Shown here: piece by piece, positions 45,033-54,364 of the stretch
Layout: every line of letters begins with the position of its first letter
Position numbering within the stretch: the stretch's first letter is position 1
Assembly: GCF_019459225.1 (NCBI RefSeq)
Contig: NZ_JAIAZY010000009.1
Coordinates: 42,194-106,193, forward strand
Source of the DNA: Bacillus sp. IITD106
GTDB taxonomy: Bacteria > Bacillota > Bacilli > Bacillales > Bacillaceae_C
Reading direction: 5' to 3'
Length of the DNA stretch: 64,000 nt
The notes under the pieces: generated by a model
What the model saw: only the letters and a program-made list of their open reading frames with translations
Told to the model about the DNA's origin: nothing
Database searches by the model: none
Made by a program: the position numbers and the translations under genes

Positions 45033-46655
45033 ATGAAAACGACGAATAAGTTTTATCGTATTTACAAAGTGTTATCGATGTTCTTTATAAGCTTTTTCCA
45101 AATTTACTCGTATAAAATGAGGAGAAAATCTGATGCTGACTGGGATATGCTTTGGGAAAGAATAGGGGAGCGGTTTAGGAAAACACTATTTGAATTAGAA
45201 GGGCTACTTATCAAGATTGGACAGATGCTTAGTATCCGCGGCGATATATTGCCGAACGCATTTATTAAACAATTACAAGATCTTACAGACAATGTACCAC
45301 CTTCTAGTTTTGATGAAATTGAGAAAATCATAGAAATAGAATGGGGATGCAACATGAATCAACATTTAATTTCTATTGAGAAAAAAGCCATTGCATCCGC
45401 GTCCATTGGCGAAGTGTATAAAGGCGAGTTAAAAGATGGTTCAACCGTTGCCATCAAAGTGCAGCGTCCGCATATTGACTCAATCATTAAAACCGATTTT
45501 CGAACACTCGGATTCATTATCTGGTTTGCTGATCATTTTATACCAATTCCGAAAGGATTTATTAACTTAAACGTTTTATTTAATGAACTAAAAGAAGTGA
45601 TTGAAAGAGAACTAGATTTTTTAAAAGAACAAAAATCTCTTCTTACGTTTAAGGAACGTTTTAAAGAAGTCGAATGTATTAAAATCCCTTCTGTTTATAC
45701 TGAATTAAGTACTCAAAAAGTTCTTGTAATGGAATGGGTAGAGGGGAGCCGGATAACCGACACCGACACTCTGAATGAATTACGGATTAACCGAAATGAA
45801 TTAGCTAAAAAACTCATATCGGTATTCCTACCACAATGGTTAGAATCAGGAATTTTTCATGCAGACCCACATCCCGGAAATGTTCTTGTATCAAATGAAG
45901 GGAGTATCATATTACTTGATTTTGGTATGGTGGGGGAAATCTCGACAAAGGATGCCGCTCATTTTCAATCCTTAATCGAAAGCTTTCTTTCAAAAAATTA
46001 TGCAAAAGCAGTTGAATGTTTTGTTCAGTTGGGATTCGTTTTGCCAGAAGCGGATACAAGAACGATGGAAAAACTGTTAGCTGATCTAATTTCATTCCAG
46101 TCTTTCCAATTGAAAGATATAGATTTAATTGCATTTAAAATGGAGATGAACGACATCATTCGAGCACTCCCAATTCAAGTCCCAACCCGATTTGTTTTTT
46201 TAGGAAGAGCTTTCGTAACAATCGAAGGAATGATTCGTGAATTAGTACCGGAAGAAGATCTGTTAGAGTTAATCAAATCAGCTTTTATGGAGTGGTTAGA
46301 AAAGAAAGGTAATAATAAATGGACTTATCTGTGGCATTGGGTCCAATCGCAGCCCTTATTTAGAATTGTGTATTCGATAAAAGAGTTTCTAGCTCTACCA
46401 CAACATATTGAGCGGATAAAAGAAGTTGAACAAAGAAGGAATTTTCAATTTACGATTTATGAAAATAATAAAAAACGGTTATACCAATTAATGATCATTA
46501 GTGCAATTGGAATGCCATTTGGTTTTTATGTAACGCACCCTATCATATGGCAGCTTGCAATTGGCATTTTTGTAATTAGTAGTGTTGGGTATATATTATG
46601 TAGCTATAGGCAGAAAAAATGGATGAAATATATGCATGACCATAGAAGAGGATGA
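45033..46655 (+). CDS. AarF/UbiB/ABC1 family atypical protein kinase
   Basis: A 540-aa protein of the UbiB family. It shows the KxGQ-like motif LIKIGQMLSIRGD, an Ala-rich nucleotide loop IASASIGEVYKGEL, VAIKVQRP, EWVEGSRI, catalytic HADPHPGNVLV and LLDFGMVGEI. The last 60 residues hold two membrane helices, typical of the family. Members support ubiquinone biosynthesis in proteobacteria; firmicutes use menaquinone, so the role here is open (isoprenoid lipid or membrane related). Confidence 0.92.
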   Translation: MKTTNKFYRIYKVLSMFFISFFQIYSYKMRRKSDADWDMLWERIGERFRKTLFELEGLLIKIGQMLSIRGDILPNAFIKQLQDLTDNVPPSSFDEIEKIIEIEWGCNMNQHLISIEKKAIASASIGEVYKGELKDGSTVAIKVQRPHIDSIIKTDFRTLGFIIWFADHFIPIPKGFINLNVLFNELKEVIERELDFLKEQKSLLTFKERFKEVECIKIPSVYTELSTQKVLVMEWVEGSRITDTDTLNELRINRNELAKKLISVFLPQWLESGIFHADPHPGNVLVSNEGSIILLDFGMVGEISTKDAAHFQSLIESFLSKNYAKAVECFVQLGFVLPEADTRTMEKLLADLISFQSFQLKDIDLIAFKMEMNDIIRALPIQVPTRFVFLGRAFVTIEGMIRELVPEEDLLELIKSAFMEWLEKKGNNKWTYLWHWVQSQPLFRIVYSIKEFLALPQHIERIKEVEQRRNFQFTIYENNKKRLYQLMIISAIGMPFGFYVTHPIIWQLAIGIFVISSVGYILCSYRQKKWMKYMHDHRRG

Positions 46656-46732
46656 GGGGGAGGAAGAATGTTTCTTTCCCAAATCCTTCTTTTTAAATTG
46701 TTGAAACATCCCTTTTCTTTTAACATAAAAAA

Positions 46733-46760
46733 GTTTATGGATCTACTGCTATCCATAAAC
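46733..46760 (-). terminator. Terminator for the small basic gene
   Basis: On the minus strand GTTTATGGAT/ATCCATAAAC form a 10-bp stem followed by six T residues. Confidence 0.8.
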
Positions 46761-46773
46761 CAAAGTTAGGCAT

Positions 46774-46947
46774 TTAAACTCCCATTTTTCTTCTGGTGTT
46801 GCTTGTTTTCTTCGTTTGCTGGCTTTTTAACTTTTTCGTTTCCGTGCTGCCCTTGATGTTAGCTTTAGTATTTTGGGCAGCCTTTTTTTCGGCAAGCTTT
46901 TTTTGCATTAACTCTTGTAATGATATTTTTTTTGAACCTTCAGCCAT
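46774..46947 (-). CDS. Small Lys/Gln-rich protein of unknown function
   Basis: A 57-aa protein starting at 46947 (M-A-E-G-S-K-K-I-S-L-Q-E-L), with GGTGGAGG 8 bases ahead on the minus strand. It is strongly basic and helical at the N-terminus and disordered at the C-terminus (KKTSNTRRKMGV). The longer frame that begins upstream adds an unrelated hydrophobic stretch without a ribosome site. The good start, own terminator and skewed composition support a real gene. I cannot name a family. Confidence 0.7.
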   Translation of the reverse strand: MAEGSKKISLQELMQKKLAEKKAAQNTKANIKGSTETKKLKSQQTKKTSNTRRKMGV

Positions 46948-47063
46948 GATATATCCTCCACCTATAATTACTTTAAAGAAAGTATAAAAAATAATTATGT
47001 AATTGTATAGTACGGGATGAAGATTTAATTGTTCTAATGCCATCATTTTTCATTCTGGTTTGC

Positions 47064-47091
47064 TTGTTTTTAATAACAGTTAATGTAATAA
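47064..47091 (+). promoter_or_regulatory. Possible promoter of the metS leader
   Basis: TTGTTT (47064-47069) and TAATAA (47086-47091) stand 16 bp apart just before the T-box leader. It is a moderate match. Confidence 0.45.
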
Positions 47092-47094
47092 TAA

Positions 47095-47400
47095 GGGAAA
47101 TGATAAAACTAAAAACTTTGATGAGAAGAGTAAATCAATGGATTCTTTTTACAGAGAGCTTCGGTAGCTGAAAAGAAGCAAAGTAAAGTTGATTGAAGAT
47201 GGTCTCTGAGTTTCATAGCTGAACTTTTAATGAAAGCTAGGCTATGACGAGATTTGGCACTCGTTATAAATGTCAAAGTATAAGAACGTTTTCGTTCCGT
47301 ACTTATTGAGGCTATTCATGTGAATGAATAGTGAAAAAAGGTGGTAACACGAGTATAACCTCGTCCTTTGACAATTTTGTCTTTGGGCGAGGTTTTTTAT
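47095..47400 (+). ncRNA. T-box riboswitch controlling metS
   Basis: A leader that senses uncharged tRNA-Met. A stem I with GAGAAGAGTA at its base and an AG-bulge/distal region (CAGAGAGCTTCGG) is visible. ATG at 47199-47201, after GATTGAAG, is the best Met specifier. The T-box AAAGGTGGTAACACGAG lies at 47336-47352. The terminator AACCTCGTCC/GGGCGAGGTT with T-run follows at 47357-47400. The T-box departs from the common TGGTACCGCG in its second half. Confidence 0.9.
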
Positions 47401-47421
47401 TTTATTAAAGGAGGAAATATA

Positions 47422-49059
47422 ATGAGCATTTTAATTGGTGGAGCATGGCCGTATGCAAACGGATCCCTGCATATTGGGCATATTGCGAGTTTATTGCCAG
47501 GCGATATTTTAGCTCGTTATTATAGGGCAAAAGGTGAAAAAGTCCTATATGTATCAGGCAGTGATGTTAATGGCACTCCGATTTTTTTGAAAGCAAAACA
47601 GGAAGGAGTTGCTCATAAGGAAATTGCAGATAAATATCATGAGGAGTTTAGTGAATGTTTTAGAAAGCTAGGATTCACGTATGATTGTTATACACGAACA
47701 GATACCGCACTTCATCACGAAATTGTGCAGGATTTATTTTTGACGTTGTTAAAAAACGGATTTATCTATAAAAAAGAGGTCGAGCAAGTATATTGTTTTA
47801 CTTGTAATCAATTTTTGCCGGACCGATTTGTAGAGGGAATATGTCCAAACTGCGGTAATGAAGCGAGGGGGGATCAGTGTGACCACTGCTCGCAAATATT
47901 GGATCCTTTAGATCTACTTGAGAAAAGCTGTAAAATATGTGGAGATTCTCCTTCGTCAAAGAAAACAGAACATTTTTATTTCAGATTAAGTGCATTTCAA
48001 GCAAAATTAGAGGAATATGTTGAATTTGCAAAAAGACATAAGTTATGGAGAGCGAATGCAATACAATTGACGGAAAGATATTTAAAGGAAGGATTGCATG
48101 ATCGTCCCGTTTCAAGAGATTTACCAATTGGTGTCCCTGTACCTGTTAAGGGATATGAAGAGAAGAAAATCTATGTATGGATAGAAGCCGTTGCAGGCTA
48201 TTTTTCCGCAAGCAAAAAATGGGCGAAAGATTTTAATCAAAGTGATGCAGACTTTTGGAATAAACATTCAACATCTTATTATATACACGGAAAAGACAAT
48301 ATTCCATTTCATTCTATTATTTGGCCATCAATCATAATGGGGGCGGGACTTAATAGCTTGCCTACTCATATTGTCTCGAATGAATATGTTACTTTGGAAA
48401 AGAGAAAGCTTTCGACGAGTAAAAATTGGGCGGTTTGGGTTCCGGATCTATTGAAAAATTATGAGCCGGATTCAATTCGTTATTTTCTGACGATTAATGC
48501 ACCAGAAAACAGAGATTCCGATTTTTCGTGGAGAGAGTTTGTTTACAGTCATAACGGTGAACTATTAGGGGCATATGGAAACTTCGTCAATCGAACTTTA
48601 AAATTTATTGAGAAATCGTATGAAGGGCAAGTCCCAAAAGGAAATATTGATGAAAAAATAAAAGGTGAGATTGCAAAACTATATAATGATGCAGGTAAGC
48701 TTATAGAGAAAAGCCACTTTAAACAAGCACTAGAATTGATCTTTGAATTCGTTAGACGTGCAAATAAATACTTTGATGATGAAAAGCCTTGGAATCAAAT
48801 TAAGGAAGCTCCAAAAGAATGTAAAAATACTATAGCGACTAGTGTATTTATCACCACAAATTTGGCACAGCTATTAAATCCGTTTTTGCCATTTTCAAGT
48901 GCAAAGTTACAGGATATATTAGCAATACCTAGTTTTAAATGGAGTGTAATAGAGGGCTCTGCTAAATCGTTGAACAAAATTGATCCTTTATTTAAGAGGA
49001 TAGATATTGAAAGAATTGCAATGGAAATTGAAGACTTGAAAAAACAATCGAAAAAATGA
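47422..49059 (+). CDS. metS: Methionyl-tRNA synthetase, T-box-controlled, probably a second copy
   Basis: Charges tRNA-Met. This 545-aa class I enzyme has [15 protein letters not shown] (HIGH box), [10 protein letters not shown] and the signature KLSTSKN (KMSKS variant). The zinc region has two knuckles: CFTCNQF with CPNCGNEA, and CDHCSQI with CKICGDS. The enzyme I recall as the main Bacillus MetS is longer (about 650 aa, with a C-terminal dimer domain). This one lacks such a tail, so it is likely an extra MetS2. ATG 47422 follows AAAGGAGG; the frame continues upstream through the terminator but that is not a start. Confidence 0.93.
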   Translation: MSILIGGAWPYANGSLHIGHIASLLPGDILARYYRAKGEKVLYVSGSDVNGTPIFLKAKQEGVAHKEIADKYHEEFSECFRKLGFTYDCYTRTDTALHHEIVQDLFLTLLKNGFIYKKEVEQVYCFTCNQFLPDRFVEGICPNCGNEARGDQCDHCSQILDPLDLLEKSCKICGDSPSSKKTEHFYFRLSAFQAKLEEYVEFAKRHKLWRANAIQLTERYLKEGLHDRPVSRDLPIGVPVPVKGYEEKKIYVWIEAVAGYFSASKKWAKDFNQSDADFWNKHSTSYYIHGKDNIPFHSIIWPSIIMGAGLNSLPTHIVSNEYVTLEKRKLSTSKNWAVWVPDLLKNYEPDSIRYFLTINAPENRDSDFSWREFVYSHNGELLGAYGNFVNRTLKFIEKSYEGQVPKGNIDEKIKGEIAKLYNDAGKLIEKSHFKQALELIFEFVRRANKYFDDEKPWNQIKEAPKECKNTIATSVFITTNLAQLLNPFLPFSSAKLQDILAIPSFKWSVIEGSAKSLNKIDPLFKRIDIERIAMEIEDLKKQSKK

Positions 49060-49260
49060 CACATGGAAAAAATAAAAACCATCATTTCCATTATGGGAAT
49101 CATGGTTTTTATGCTTTATCATATATAGCCTGTCTTTTTTCGTTTTTGTTTTTCGTGTTCTCATATCAGCAAAAGCAAATGGGCTTCTGTTGTCAGTAGG
49201 ATTTCTCCTTCCTTCCCGAACTAATTTTTTTCTTTGTTTTTTTGCTTTGGAAGATGCCAA
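48988..49260 (-). CDS. Conserved small basic protein with probable lost stop codon
   Basis: Begins TTG 49260 (AGGAG eight bases ahead) with [20 protein letters not shown] and continues [16 protein letters not shown], which I recall as a conserved Bacillus small protein of roughly 50-55 aa. Here the frame does not stop there. It runs through the hairpin shared with metS and ends 70 bp inside the metS 3' end, giving 90 aa. The last 35-40 residues are low-complexity aromatic sequence encoded by terminator DNA, so the natural stop was probably lost. A decayed second copy lies at 58498-58569. Confidence 0.7.
   Translation of the reverse strand: MASSKAKKQRKKLVREGRRNPTDNRSPFAFADMRTRKTKTKKDRLYMIKHKNHDSHNGNDGFYFFHVSFFRLFFQVFNFHCNSFNIYPLK
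49074..49110. terminator. Terminator downstream of metS
   Basis: AAAAACCAT(C)ATTTCC pairs imperfectly with GGGAAT(C)ATGGTTTTT; the T-run serves metS. It is symmetrical and lies within the 3' end of the opposing small gene. Confidence 0.75.
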
Positions 49261-49378
49261 TTAAACCACTCCTATTAGTTTATGATAGATACTACTTTAA
49301 TAACATAACATGTTATATCGTTAATTATAAAGCAAATGACTGATTATGCCATATTTTGATATGATCTTAACAAAAATT

Positions 49379-49422
49379 AAAACAAAACTTTTCGAAAAGA
49401 TGTTTTGAAAAGTTTTGTTTTT
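49379..49422 (-). terminator. Terminator of the nucleotide-sugar dehydrogenase gene
   Basis: AAAACAAAACTTTTC and GAAAAGTTTTGTTTT form a 15-bp stem. On the minus strand a T-rich tail follows. It lies 138 bp past the stop of the gene at 49560. The rest of the 49261-49559 gap shows no gene. Confidence 0.7.
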
Positions 49423-49559
49423 CAATTGTTAGGATTTTTTTTTGATATAGTTGTAGCGACTATATTCAGTATAAGTACATATTACGAAGTATAGAAAGTT
49501 TTTAGTCAATAGGACAAGCTGAAAGTATTTTTGAGGCTCATGTAAAAAGGTGATGGTCG

Positions 49560-50873
49560 TTATTTAGTTGAAAAACCGTCTCCTAAACGGATTATAACTC
49601 CACTTCCTTTATGTCCTTTTGTCACATTTCTAGTATCAACTATTAGTGAAGCATGATGTACTATTTTTTTTAGAGGAATTGCCGAATGGTCAGTTAATAT
49701 AACCACACAATCAACTTTCTCCAGTAAGTCTTCGGTGATGTCTGTATTCTTATATGATTTATTCCCAATGTTTAATGAGGGAATATACGGGTCATGGTAA
49801 AAGACTGTTGCTCCTTTTTGGTTAAACTGCTCAATTATTTCAAGAGAAGGAGCCTCACGAGTATCAGCTACATCCTTTTTATAGGTTACACCATAGATCA
49901 ATATTTTTGCTGAAGAAAGCTCTTTGTTTGGTTGTAAAACCTCTTCTGTATGGCGAACAATATGTTCAATCATTTTTTGGTTTACTAATTCGGATGTTCC
50001 AATAAAATCGCTTTTTGTACCTAGTTGCTGAAGTTTCCATTGAAGATAAATGGGATCAACTGGGATGCAATGCCCTCCGATACCTGGACCTGGATAAAAG
50101 GGCATATATCCGTATGGTTTTGTACCCGCTGCCTCAATGACTTCCCAAATATCGACCTTTAATTGCTCAGAAAGAATAGCCATTTCATTTATGAATGATA
50201 TATTAATGAAACGAAAGGTATTCTCAAGGAGTTTGGTTAATTCAGCTGCTTCTGTTGAGGAGACAGGAACAACTTCATCATATATTTTGCTGTAAAGAGA
50301 CACGGCCTCTTGTTTACAATTATCTGTTAGCCCCCCAATTACTTTAGGAATTTCTTCTAGACCATATTGATTATTACCAGGATCAACGCGTTCAGGAGAA
50401 TTAGCTAAGTAAAAATCCTCACCTACTCGTAAACCACTTTGTTCAAGAATTGGCAAAAAGACTTCCCTCGTTGTACCAGGGAAGGTTGAGCTTTCTAGTA
50501 CAACTAATTGGCCTTTTTTGAGCCTTTGTTGAATTTCTTCCCCTACATTAATAATAAATTGTAAATTGGGTGTTTTCTGTTTTGTAAGCGGTGTTGGCAC
50601 ACAAATAATAATTGTATCAACGTCCTTAATCACATCAAAATTAGTAGTTGCTTCAAAATTTGCGCTATCTATAACTCTTTTTATCCTTTTGTTATCAATA
50701 TCTCCAACATAGCTAATTGCATGTTGAAGTTTTGTTACTTTATTCACATCCAAATCTATTCCAATTACTTGAAAATCTTTTTCAGCTAGTATTATAGACA
50801 ATGGGAGTCCAACAAAACCTAAACCTATTACAGCTATGTTTTTTCTTATGAAATTTGAATCTCCAGTGTTCAT
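49560..50873 (-). CDS. UDP-N-acetylglucosamine 6-dehydrogenase (WbpA-type nucleotide sugar dehydrogenase)
   Basis: Oxidises C6 of a UDP-hexose to the uronic acid with two NAD+. The 437-aa protein has the Rossmann loop VIGLGFVGLPLS (about residues 15-26), CVPTPLT, ESSTFPGTT, and the active-site Cys (about residue 269) in GPGIGGHCIPVDPIYLQWK. The GGHCIPVDP form is typical of UDP-GlcNAc (WbpA) and UDP-ManNAc (WecC) dehydrogenases rather than UDP-glucose ones. Divergently placed genes for the 3-dehydrogenase, 3-aminotransferase and N-acetyltransferase fit WbpA. CATAACTTA, a sigma-K-type -10, lies upstream on its strand. Confidence 0.9.
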   Translation of the reverse strand: MNTGDSNFIRKNIAVIGLGFVGLPLSIILAEKDFQVIGIDLDVNKVTKLQHAISYVGDIDNKRIKRVIDSANFEATTNFDVIKDVDTIIICVPTPLTKQKTPNLQFIINVGEEIQQRLKKGQLVVLESSTFPGTTREVFLPILEQSGLRVGEDFYLANSPERVDPGNNQYGLEEIPKVIGGLTDNCKQEAVSLYSKIYDEVVPVSSTEAAELTKLLENTFRFINISFINEMAILSEQLKVDIWEVIEAAGTKPYGYMPFYPGPGIGGHCIPVDPIYLQWKLQQLGTKSDFIGTSELVNQKMIEHIVRHTEEVLQPNKELSSAKILIYGVTYKKDVADTREAPSLEIIEQFNQKGATVFYHDPYIPSLNIGNKSYKNTDITEDLLEKVDCVVILTDHSAIPLKKIVHHASLIVDTRNVTKGHKGSGVIIRLGDGFSTK

Positions 50874-50909
50874 TTATGTCCCCCGTCTCAATCATAAATT
50901 AATACTATC

Positions 50910-50918
50910 TAAGTTATG
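50910..50918 (-). promoter_or_regulatory. Sigma-K-like -10 element before the dehydrogenase
   Basis: On the minus strand CATAACTTA fits CATAnnnTA. The -35 AC is not present at 17 bp (reads TT), so this is only half a promoter match. It lies 37 bp before the ATG. Confidence 0.3.
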
Positions 50919-51033
50919 TACATTGGTGATATTGGAATGGACAAACAACATAATTTTTAAAATTTGTGTAGAGGACCTAGCAATACATGGTAGTTTTAAA
51001 GAAATTTGACAATAGGAATGGTTTTCAGCCGTT

Positions 51034-51061
51034 ACTGTGTTGATAAATTAGTCATAGATTA
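51034..51061 (+). promoter_or_regulatory. Sigma-K-type promoter of the glycan operon
   Basis: AC at 51034-51035, 17 bases, then CATAGATTA at 51053-51061 is a perfect match to the late mother-cell consensus AC-N17-CATAnnnTA. It lies about 165 bp before the aminotransferase start, in the 353-bp divergent region. No good vegetative promoter pair was seen there. The rest of that region contains no gene. Confidence 0.6.
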
Positions 51062-51226
51062 TGTTGAATTATCTAAATGACTATATCTACTGGCATAAAA
51101 AACGGAAAATGGAGACGGTCTCGACAAAACTTATCAATATATGATGGAAGTATTTTAAAGTTCATCATTTTTCGATATTTAATCATTGCGGTAACGCTTT
51201 AACGATATAGGGATAAGGAGTAAATG

Positions 51227-52330
51227 ATGATTAACTTAGTCAATTTAAAGCGTCAATTTCAAAGTGTGAAAGAAGAGATTCTTCAAGGAATTAATGATGT
51301 GATTGATAATGGGAACTACATTTTAGGGCCAAAAGTAAAGGAACTCGAAGAAAAAATTGCGAGAAAGCTAGGCGTTCTCGACGCAATTGCTGTTGCAAAT
51401 GGTACAGATGCGTTGATTCTTACTTTAGAGGCTTATGGTATAGGAAAGGGAGATGAAGTCATTACGACGCCATTTACTTTCTTTGCAACAGCGGAAGCAA
51501 TCTCACGTGTTGGAGCCATCCCTGTTTTTGCTGATGTAGATCCTTTAACCTTTAATCTAAACCCTAAAGAAATTGAAAAAAATATAACATCATCTACTAA
51601 AGCCATCATTCCTGTTCATTTATTCGGTCAGCCTTCAGATATGGATGAAATCAATGAGATTGCAAAAAAGCATGGATTGCTAGTCATTGAAGATGCTTGT
51701 CAAGCTTTTGGAGCTAAGTATAAGGAGCAGTGGGTAGGAAGTTTAGGAGATGCAGCTTGCTTTTCATTTTTTCCGACGAAAAATTTAGGAACCCTTGGTG
51801 ATGGGGGAGTGATTACCACATCTAATATCGAAGTTGCAGATAAAATTAGAAAACTTCGCACTCACGGAACAACCAAAAAATATTTTCACGATAGGATAGG
51901 GTATAACAGTCGTTTGGATGAAATACACGCAGCCATTTTACTTGTTAATCTTACAAACATTGATCAATGGAATTTAGAAAGAAGAAGGATTGCTGCCCGT
52001 TATCAACAGTTTCTTAAAGATGTTCCAAATTTAAAATTACCTAATGAGGCTAGTGATCGAACACATATTTATCACTTATATTGCATTGAATCTGATTATC
52101 GTGAAGAAATAATAGAGATTCTAGCAAAGGCACAGATTCAAACAGGTATTTATTATCCACGTTGTTTACATCTCCAGAAAGTGTATCGTTCATTCAACTA
52201 TAAGGAAGGAGATTTCCCAATCTCTGAATCGTTATCAGAAAGATTACTTGCTATTCCTCTGGATCCGTTTTTATCAGAGAGTGAACAAGATACCATAATC
52301 GCAATTTTAAGCAAAATAGGAGGTGACTAG
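51227..52330 (+). CDS. DegT/DnrJ/EryC1-family sugar aminotransferase (WbpE-like)
   Basis: A PLP enzyme that aminates a nucleotide keto-sugar, here probably at C3. The 367-aa protein has ANGTDALIL, the FTFFATAEA segment, EDACQAFGA (PLP Asp) and the PLP Lys in FFPTKNLGTLGDGG, ending with the usual HIYHLY and LAIPLDPFLS blocks. ATAAGGAG lies six bases before ATG 51227. In the WbpA/B/E/D route the 3-keto sugar from the Gfo/Idh enzyme is aminated by this type of enzyme. The next gene begins directly after its stop. Confidence 0.9.
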   Translation: MINLVNLKRQFQSVKEEILQGINDVIDNGNYILGPKVKELEEKIARKLGVLDAIAVANGTDALILTLEAYGIGKGDEVITTPFTFFATAEAISRVGAIPVFADVDPLTFNLNPKEIEKNITSSTKAIIPVHLFGQPSDMDEINEIAKKHGLLVIEDACQAFGAKYKEQWVGSLGDAACFSFFPTKNLGTLGDGGVITTSNIEVADKIRKLRTHGTTKKYFHDRIGYNSRLDEIHAAILLVNLTNIDQWNLERRRIAARYQQFLKDVPNLKLPNEASDRTHIYHLYCIESDYREEIIEILAKAQIQTGIYYPRCLHLQKVYRSFNYKEGDFPISESLSERLLAIPLDPFLSESEQDTIIAILSKIGGD

Positions 52331-53410
52331 ATGGTCGTACGATTTGGCTTGATAGGCTGTGGCCATATTTCCAAAAAACATCTCAAGGCACTGTCGTCTT
52401 GTAAAGATGCTCAGTTAACTGCAGTGAGTGATCTAAATTATGAAAGAATGGAGGATGCGGAGAAATATTATCTAACAATCTCAGGTCAAGGGGATCCAAT
52501 TAAGTTTTATAAAAATTATAAAGAAATGCTTGAGGACGAAAATATTGATGCCGTAATCATTGCTTCGTTCTCCGGCATTCATGCAGAGATGGCAAATGCC
52601 GCTCTCTCAGCAAACAAGCATGTTGTTTTAGAGAAGCCAATGGCTTTATCAATAAAAGAGTCCAATAAGTTAATTTATCTAGCCCAAAAACATCATAAAG
52701 AGCTTATGATCTGTCATCAGCTTCGCTTTATGCCAATTATGCAAAGAATAAAGAAATTAATTGATGACGGGAAACTCGGAAAGCTGCTTTTAGGTGTTTG
52801 TTCCATTCGAATTAATCGTTCCCCAGAATATTATTCATTAGCTCCATGGAGAGGAAAATGGGAAAGCGATGGAGGAATGCTCATTAACCAGGGAATTCAT
52901 GTTATTGATTTACTTCAATGGTTTTTAGGTGAGGTTGAAACAGTATATGGAGAGACAATACAGCATTTATCACAGTTAAAGGACACTGAGGATGTTGCAG
53001 TGGGAGTAATCAGCTTTCGTAATCAAGCGAAGGGGATTGTTGAGGCAAATATTGTTACACAGCCAAATAATTTGGGATACTCTTTATCGATTTTCGGAGA
53101 AAAAGGAACTATTTGTATCGAAGGTCCATTCCTTAATAAAATTTCCCATTGGTTTATTAAGGATGAGGAAGAAAATATAACAGAGCTTAATAATCTCATT
53201 GATGATAAAAATGAGGAAATTTATATGTACGAGAATTTTCTTGAAGCCGTAACTTCCGAAAATAAGCATGTATTGATTGATGGAAAAGAAGGGAAAAAGG
53301 CACTTGAACTTATTTTCGCCCTTTATCAATCAGCTCTCAATCATGAAATTGTGAACTGTCCTATAAAAGCATTTGCAACATCCGACATGAAGAGAAAGGA
53401 AGGAGATTAA
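52331..53410 (+). CDS. Gfo/Idh/MocA dehydrogenase (WbpB-like UDP-sugar 3-dehydrogenase)
   Basis: A 359-aa oxidoreductase with GLIGCGHISKKHLKAL, LEKPMALSIKES and the C-terminal WRGKWESDGGMLINQGIHVIDLL active-site region (His-x-x-Asp). That region differs from the two sugar-island dehydrogenases in this window and matches those that oxidise nucleotide sugars. Together with the WbpA- and WbpE-type genes it would oxidise C3 of UDP-GlcNAc-uronic acid. GGAGGTG lies nine bases before the ATG, at the end of the aminotransferase gene. Confidence 0.88.
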   Translation: MVVRFGLIGCGHISKKHLKALSSCKDAQLTAVSDLNYERMEDAEKYYLTISGQGDPIKFYKNYKEMLEDENIDAVIIASFSGIHAEMANAALSANKHVVLEKPMALSIKESNKLIYLAQKHHKELMICHQLRFMPIMQRIKKLIDDGKLGKLLLGVCSIRINRSPEYYSLAPWRGKWESDGGMLINQGIHVIDLLQWFLGEVETVYGETIQHLSQLKDTEDVAVGVISFRNQAKGIVEANIVTQPNNLGYSLSIFGEKGTICIEGPFLNKISHWFIKDEEENITELNNLIDDKNEEIYMYENFLEAVTSENKHVLIDGKEGKKALELIFALYQSALNHEIVNCPIKAFATSDMKRKEGD

Positions 53411-53413
53411 TCG

Positions 53414-54364
53414 ATGAATTTAGGAAAAGTAGTGGTTACAGGTGGAGCAGGCTTTTTAGGTTCACAGCTTGTTAAAAGGCTGCTTCCGTTATGTGACCAT
53501 ATCTTTGTGATTGATGATCTATCAACAGGAAATAAATCTGCACTCCCTGATTCTAAACACATTACATTTTATGAAGAAAGCATCACGAACGAAAAGATAT
53601 TAGAAGAGATTTTACCAAAAGTAAATTATATTTTTCATTTTGCGTGTAAAAATATCATTTTATCAGTCGAAAATATAGAAAGTGATTTTGAAACGAATTT
53701 ATATGGAGGCTATCTACTCCTTAAAAAAGCTCAAGAATATTGTACTGAATTAAAACGATTTATTTACGCTTCTACTACTTCAATATACGGCCAAGCCTCT
53801 ATTATCCCTACACCTGAATCATACTATAATATCAACCTTCCGTATGCAGCTAGTAAATTCTCTATGGAGCATTATTGTAATGTTTATCATAAAATGTACC
53901 AATTTCCAGTCAGTGTATTAAGATTTTCAAATGTTTATGGCCCTGGTCAGCTTTCCTCTAATCCTTATTGTGGTGTGGTTGCAAAGTTTTTTGAGTCAGC
54001 TCAAAATGATCAACCTATGATTATTTATGGTGACGGAAGCCAGACGAGAGATTTTACTTTTGTTGAAGATGCAATGGATGCTATTATCCTTGCAGCTACC
54101 CGCGAAAAAGCAATTGGGGAAGTTTATAATATCGGAACTGGAGTGGAAACAAGCATCCTCGACCTTTCTAACATAATTAAAAAAGCTAGTAGTCATTTAA
54201 ATCTTCCACTTAGGTTTGAGCTAAAACGGAAAGTCGATGTTGTGCAGAGGAGATGTATTAGTGCTGAGAAAATGAAAAGTGAGCTTAATTGGAAACCTCG
54301 ACATTCTTTAGAAGAGGGAATTAAAAAAACGTCTTCTTGGCTAAAAGGAGAGGAGAACAATTAG
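53414..54364 (+). CDS. NAD-dependent epimerase/dehydratase (extended SDR)
   Basis: A 316-aa extended short-chain dehydrogenase of the nucleotide-sugar epimerase group: VTGGAGFLGSQL, DDLSTGN, FACKNIILSVEN, the Ser/Thr of STTSIYGQ and the catalytic YAASKFSMEHY, then RFSNVYGPGQ and the C-terminal FTFVEDAMDAI. It probably changes the stereochemistry of a UDP-sugar used by the same cluster (C4, C5 or C2). It starts 3 bp after the upstream gene. Its stop TAG overlaps the AUU start of the next gene by one base. Confidence 0.88.
   Translation: MNLGKVVVTGGAGFLGSQLVKRLLPLCDHIFVIDDLSTGNKSALPDSKHITFYEESITNEKILEEILPKVNYIFHFACKNIILSVENIESDFETNLYGGYLLLKKAQEYCTELKRFIYASTTSIYGQASIIPTPESYYNINLPYAASKFSMEHYCNVYHKMYQFPVSVLRFSNVYGPGQLSSNPYCGVVAKFFESAQNDQPMIIYGDGSQTRDFTFVEDAMDAIILAATREKAIGEVYNIGTGVETSILDLSNIIKKASSHLNLPLRFELKRKVDVVQRRCISAEKMKSELNWKPRHSLEEGIKKTSSWLKGEENN

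Noticed and set aside
47368..47421. Extension of metS into the T-box terminator
   Set aside because: The codons are read from terminator DNA; AAAGGAGG and ATG 47422 define the start.
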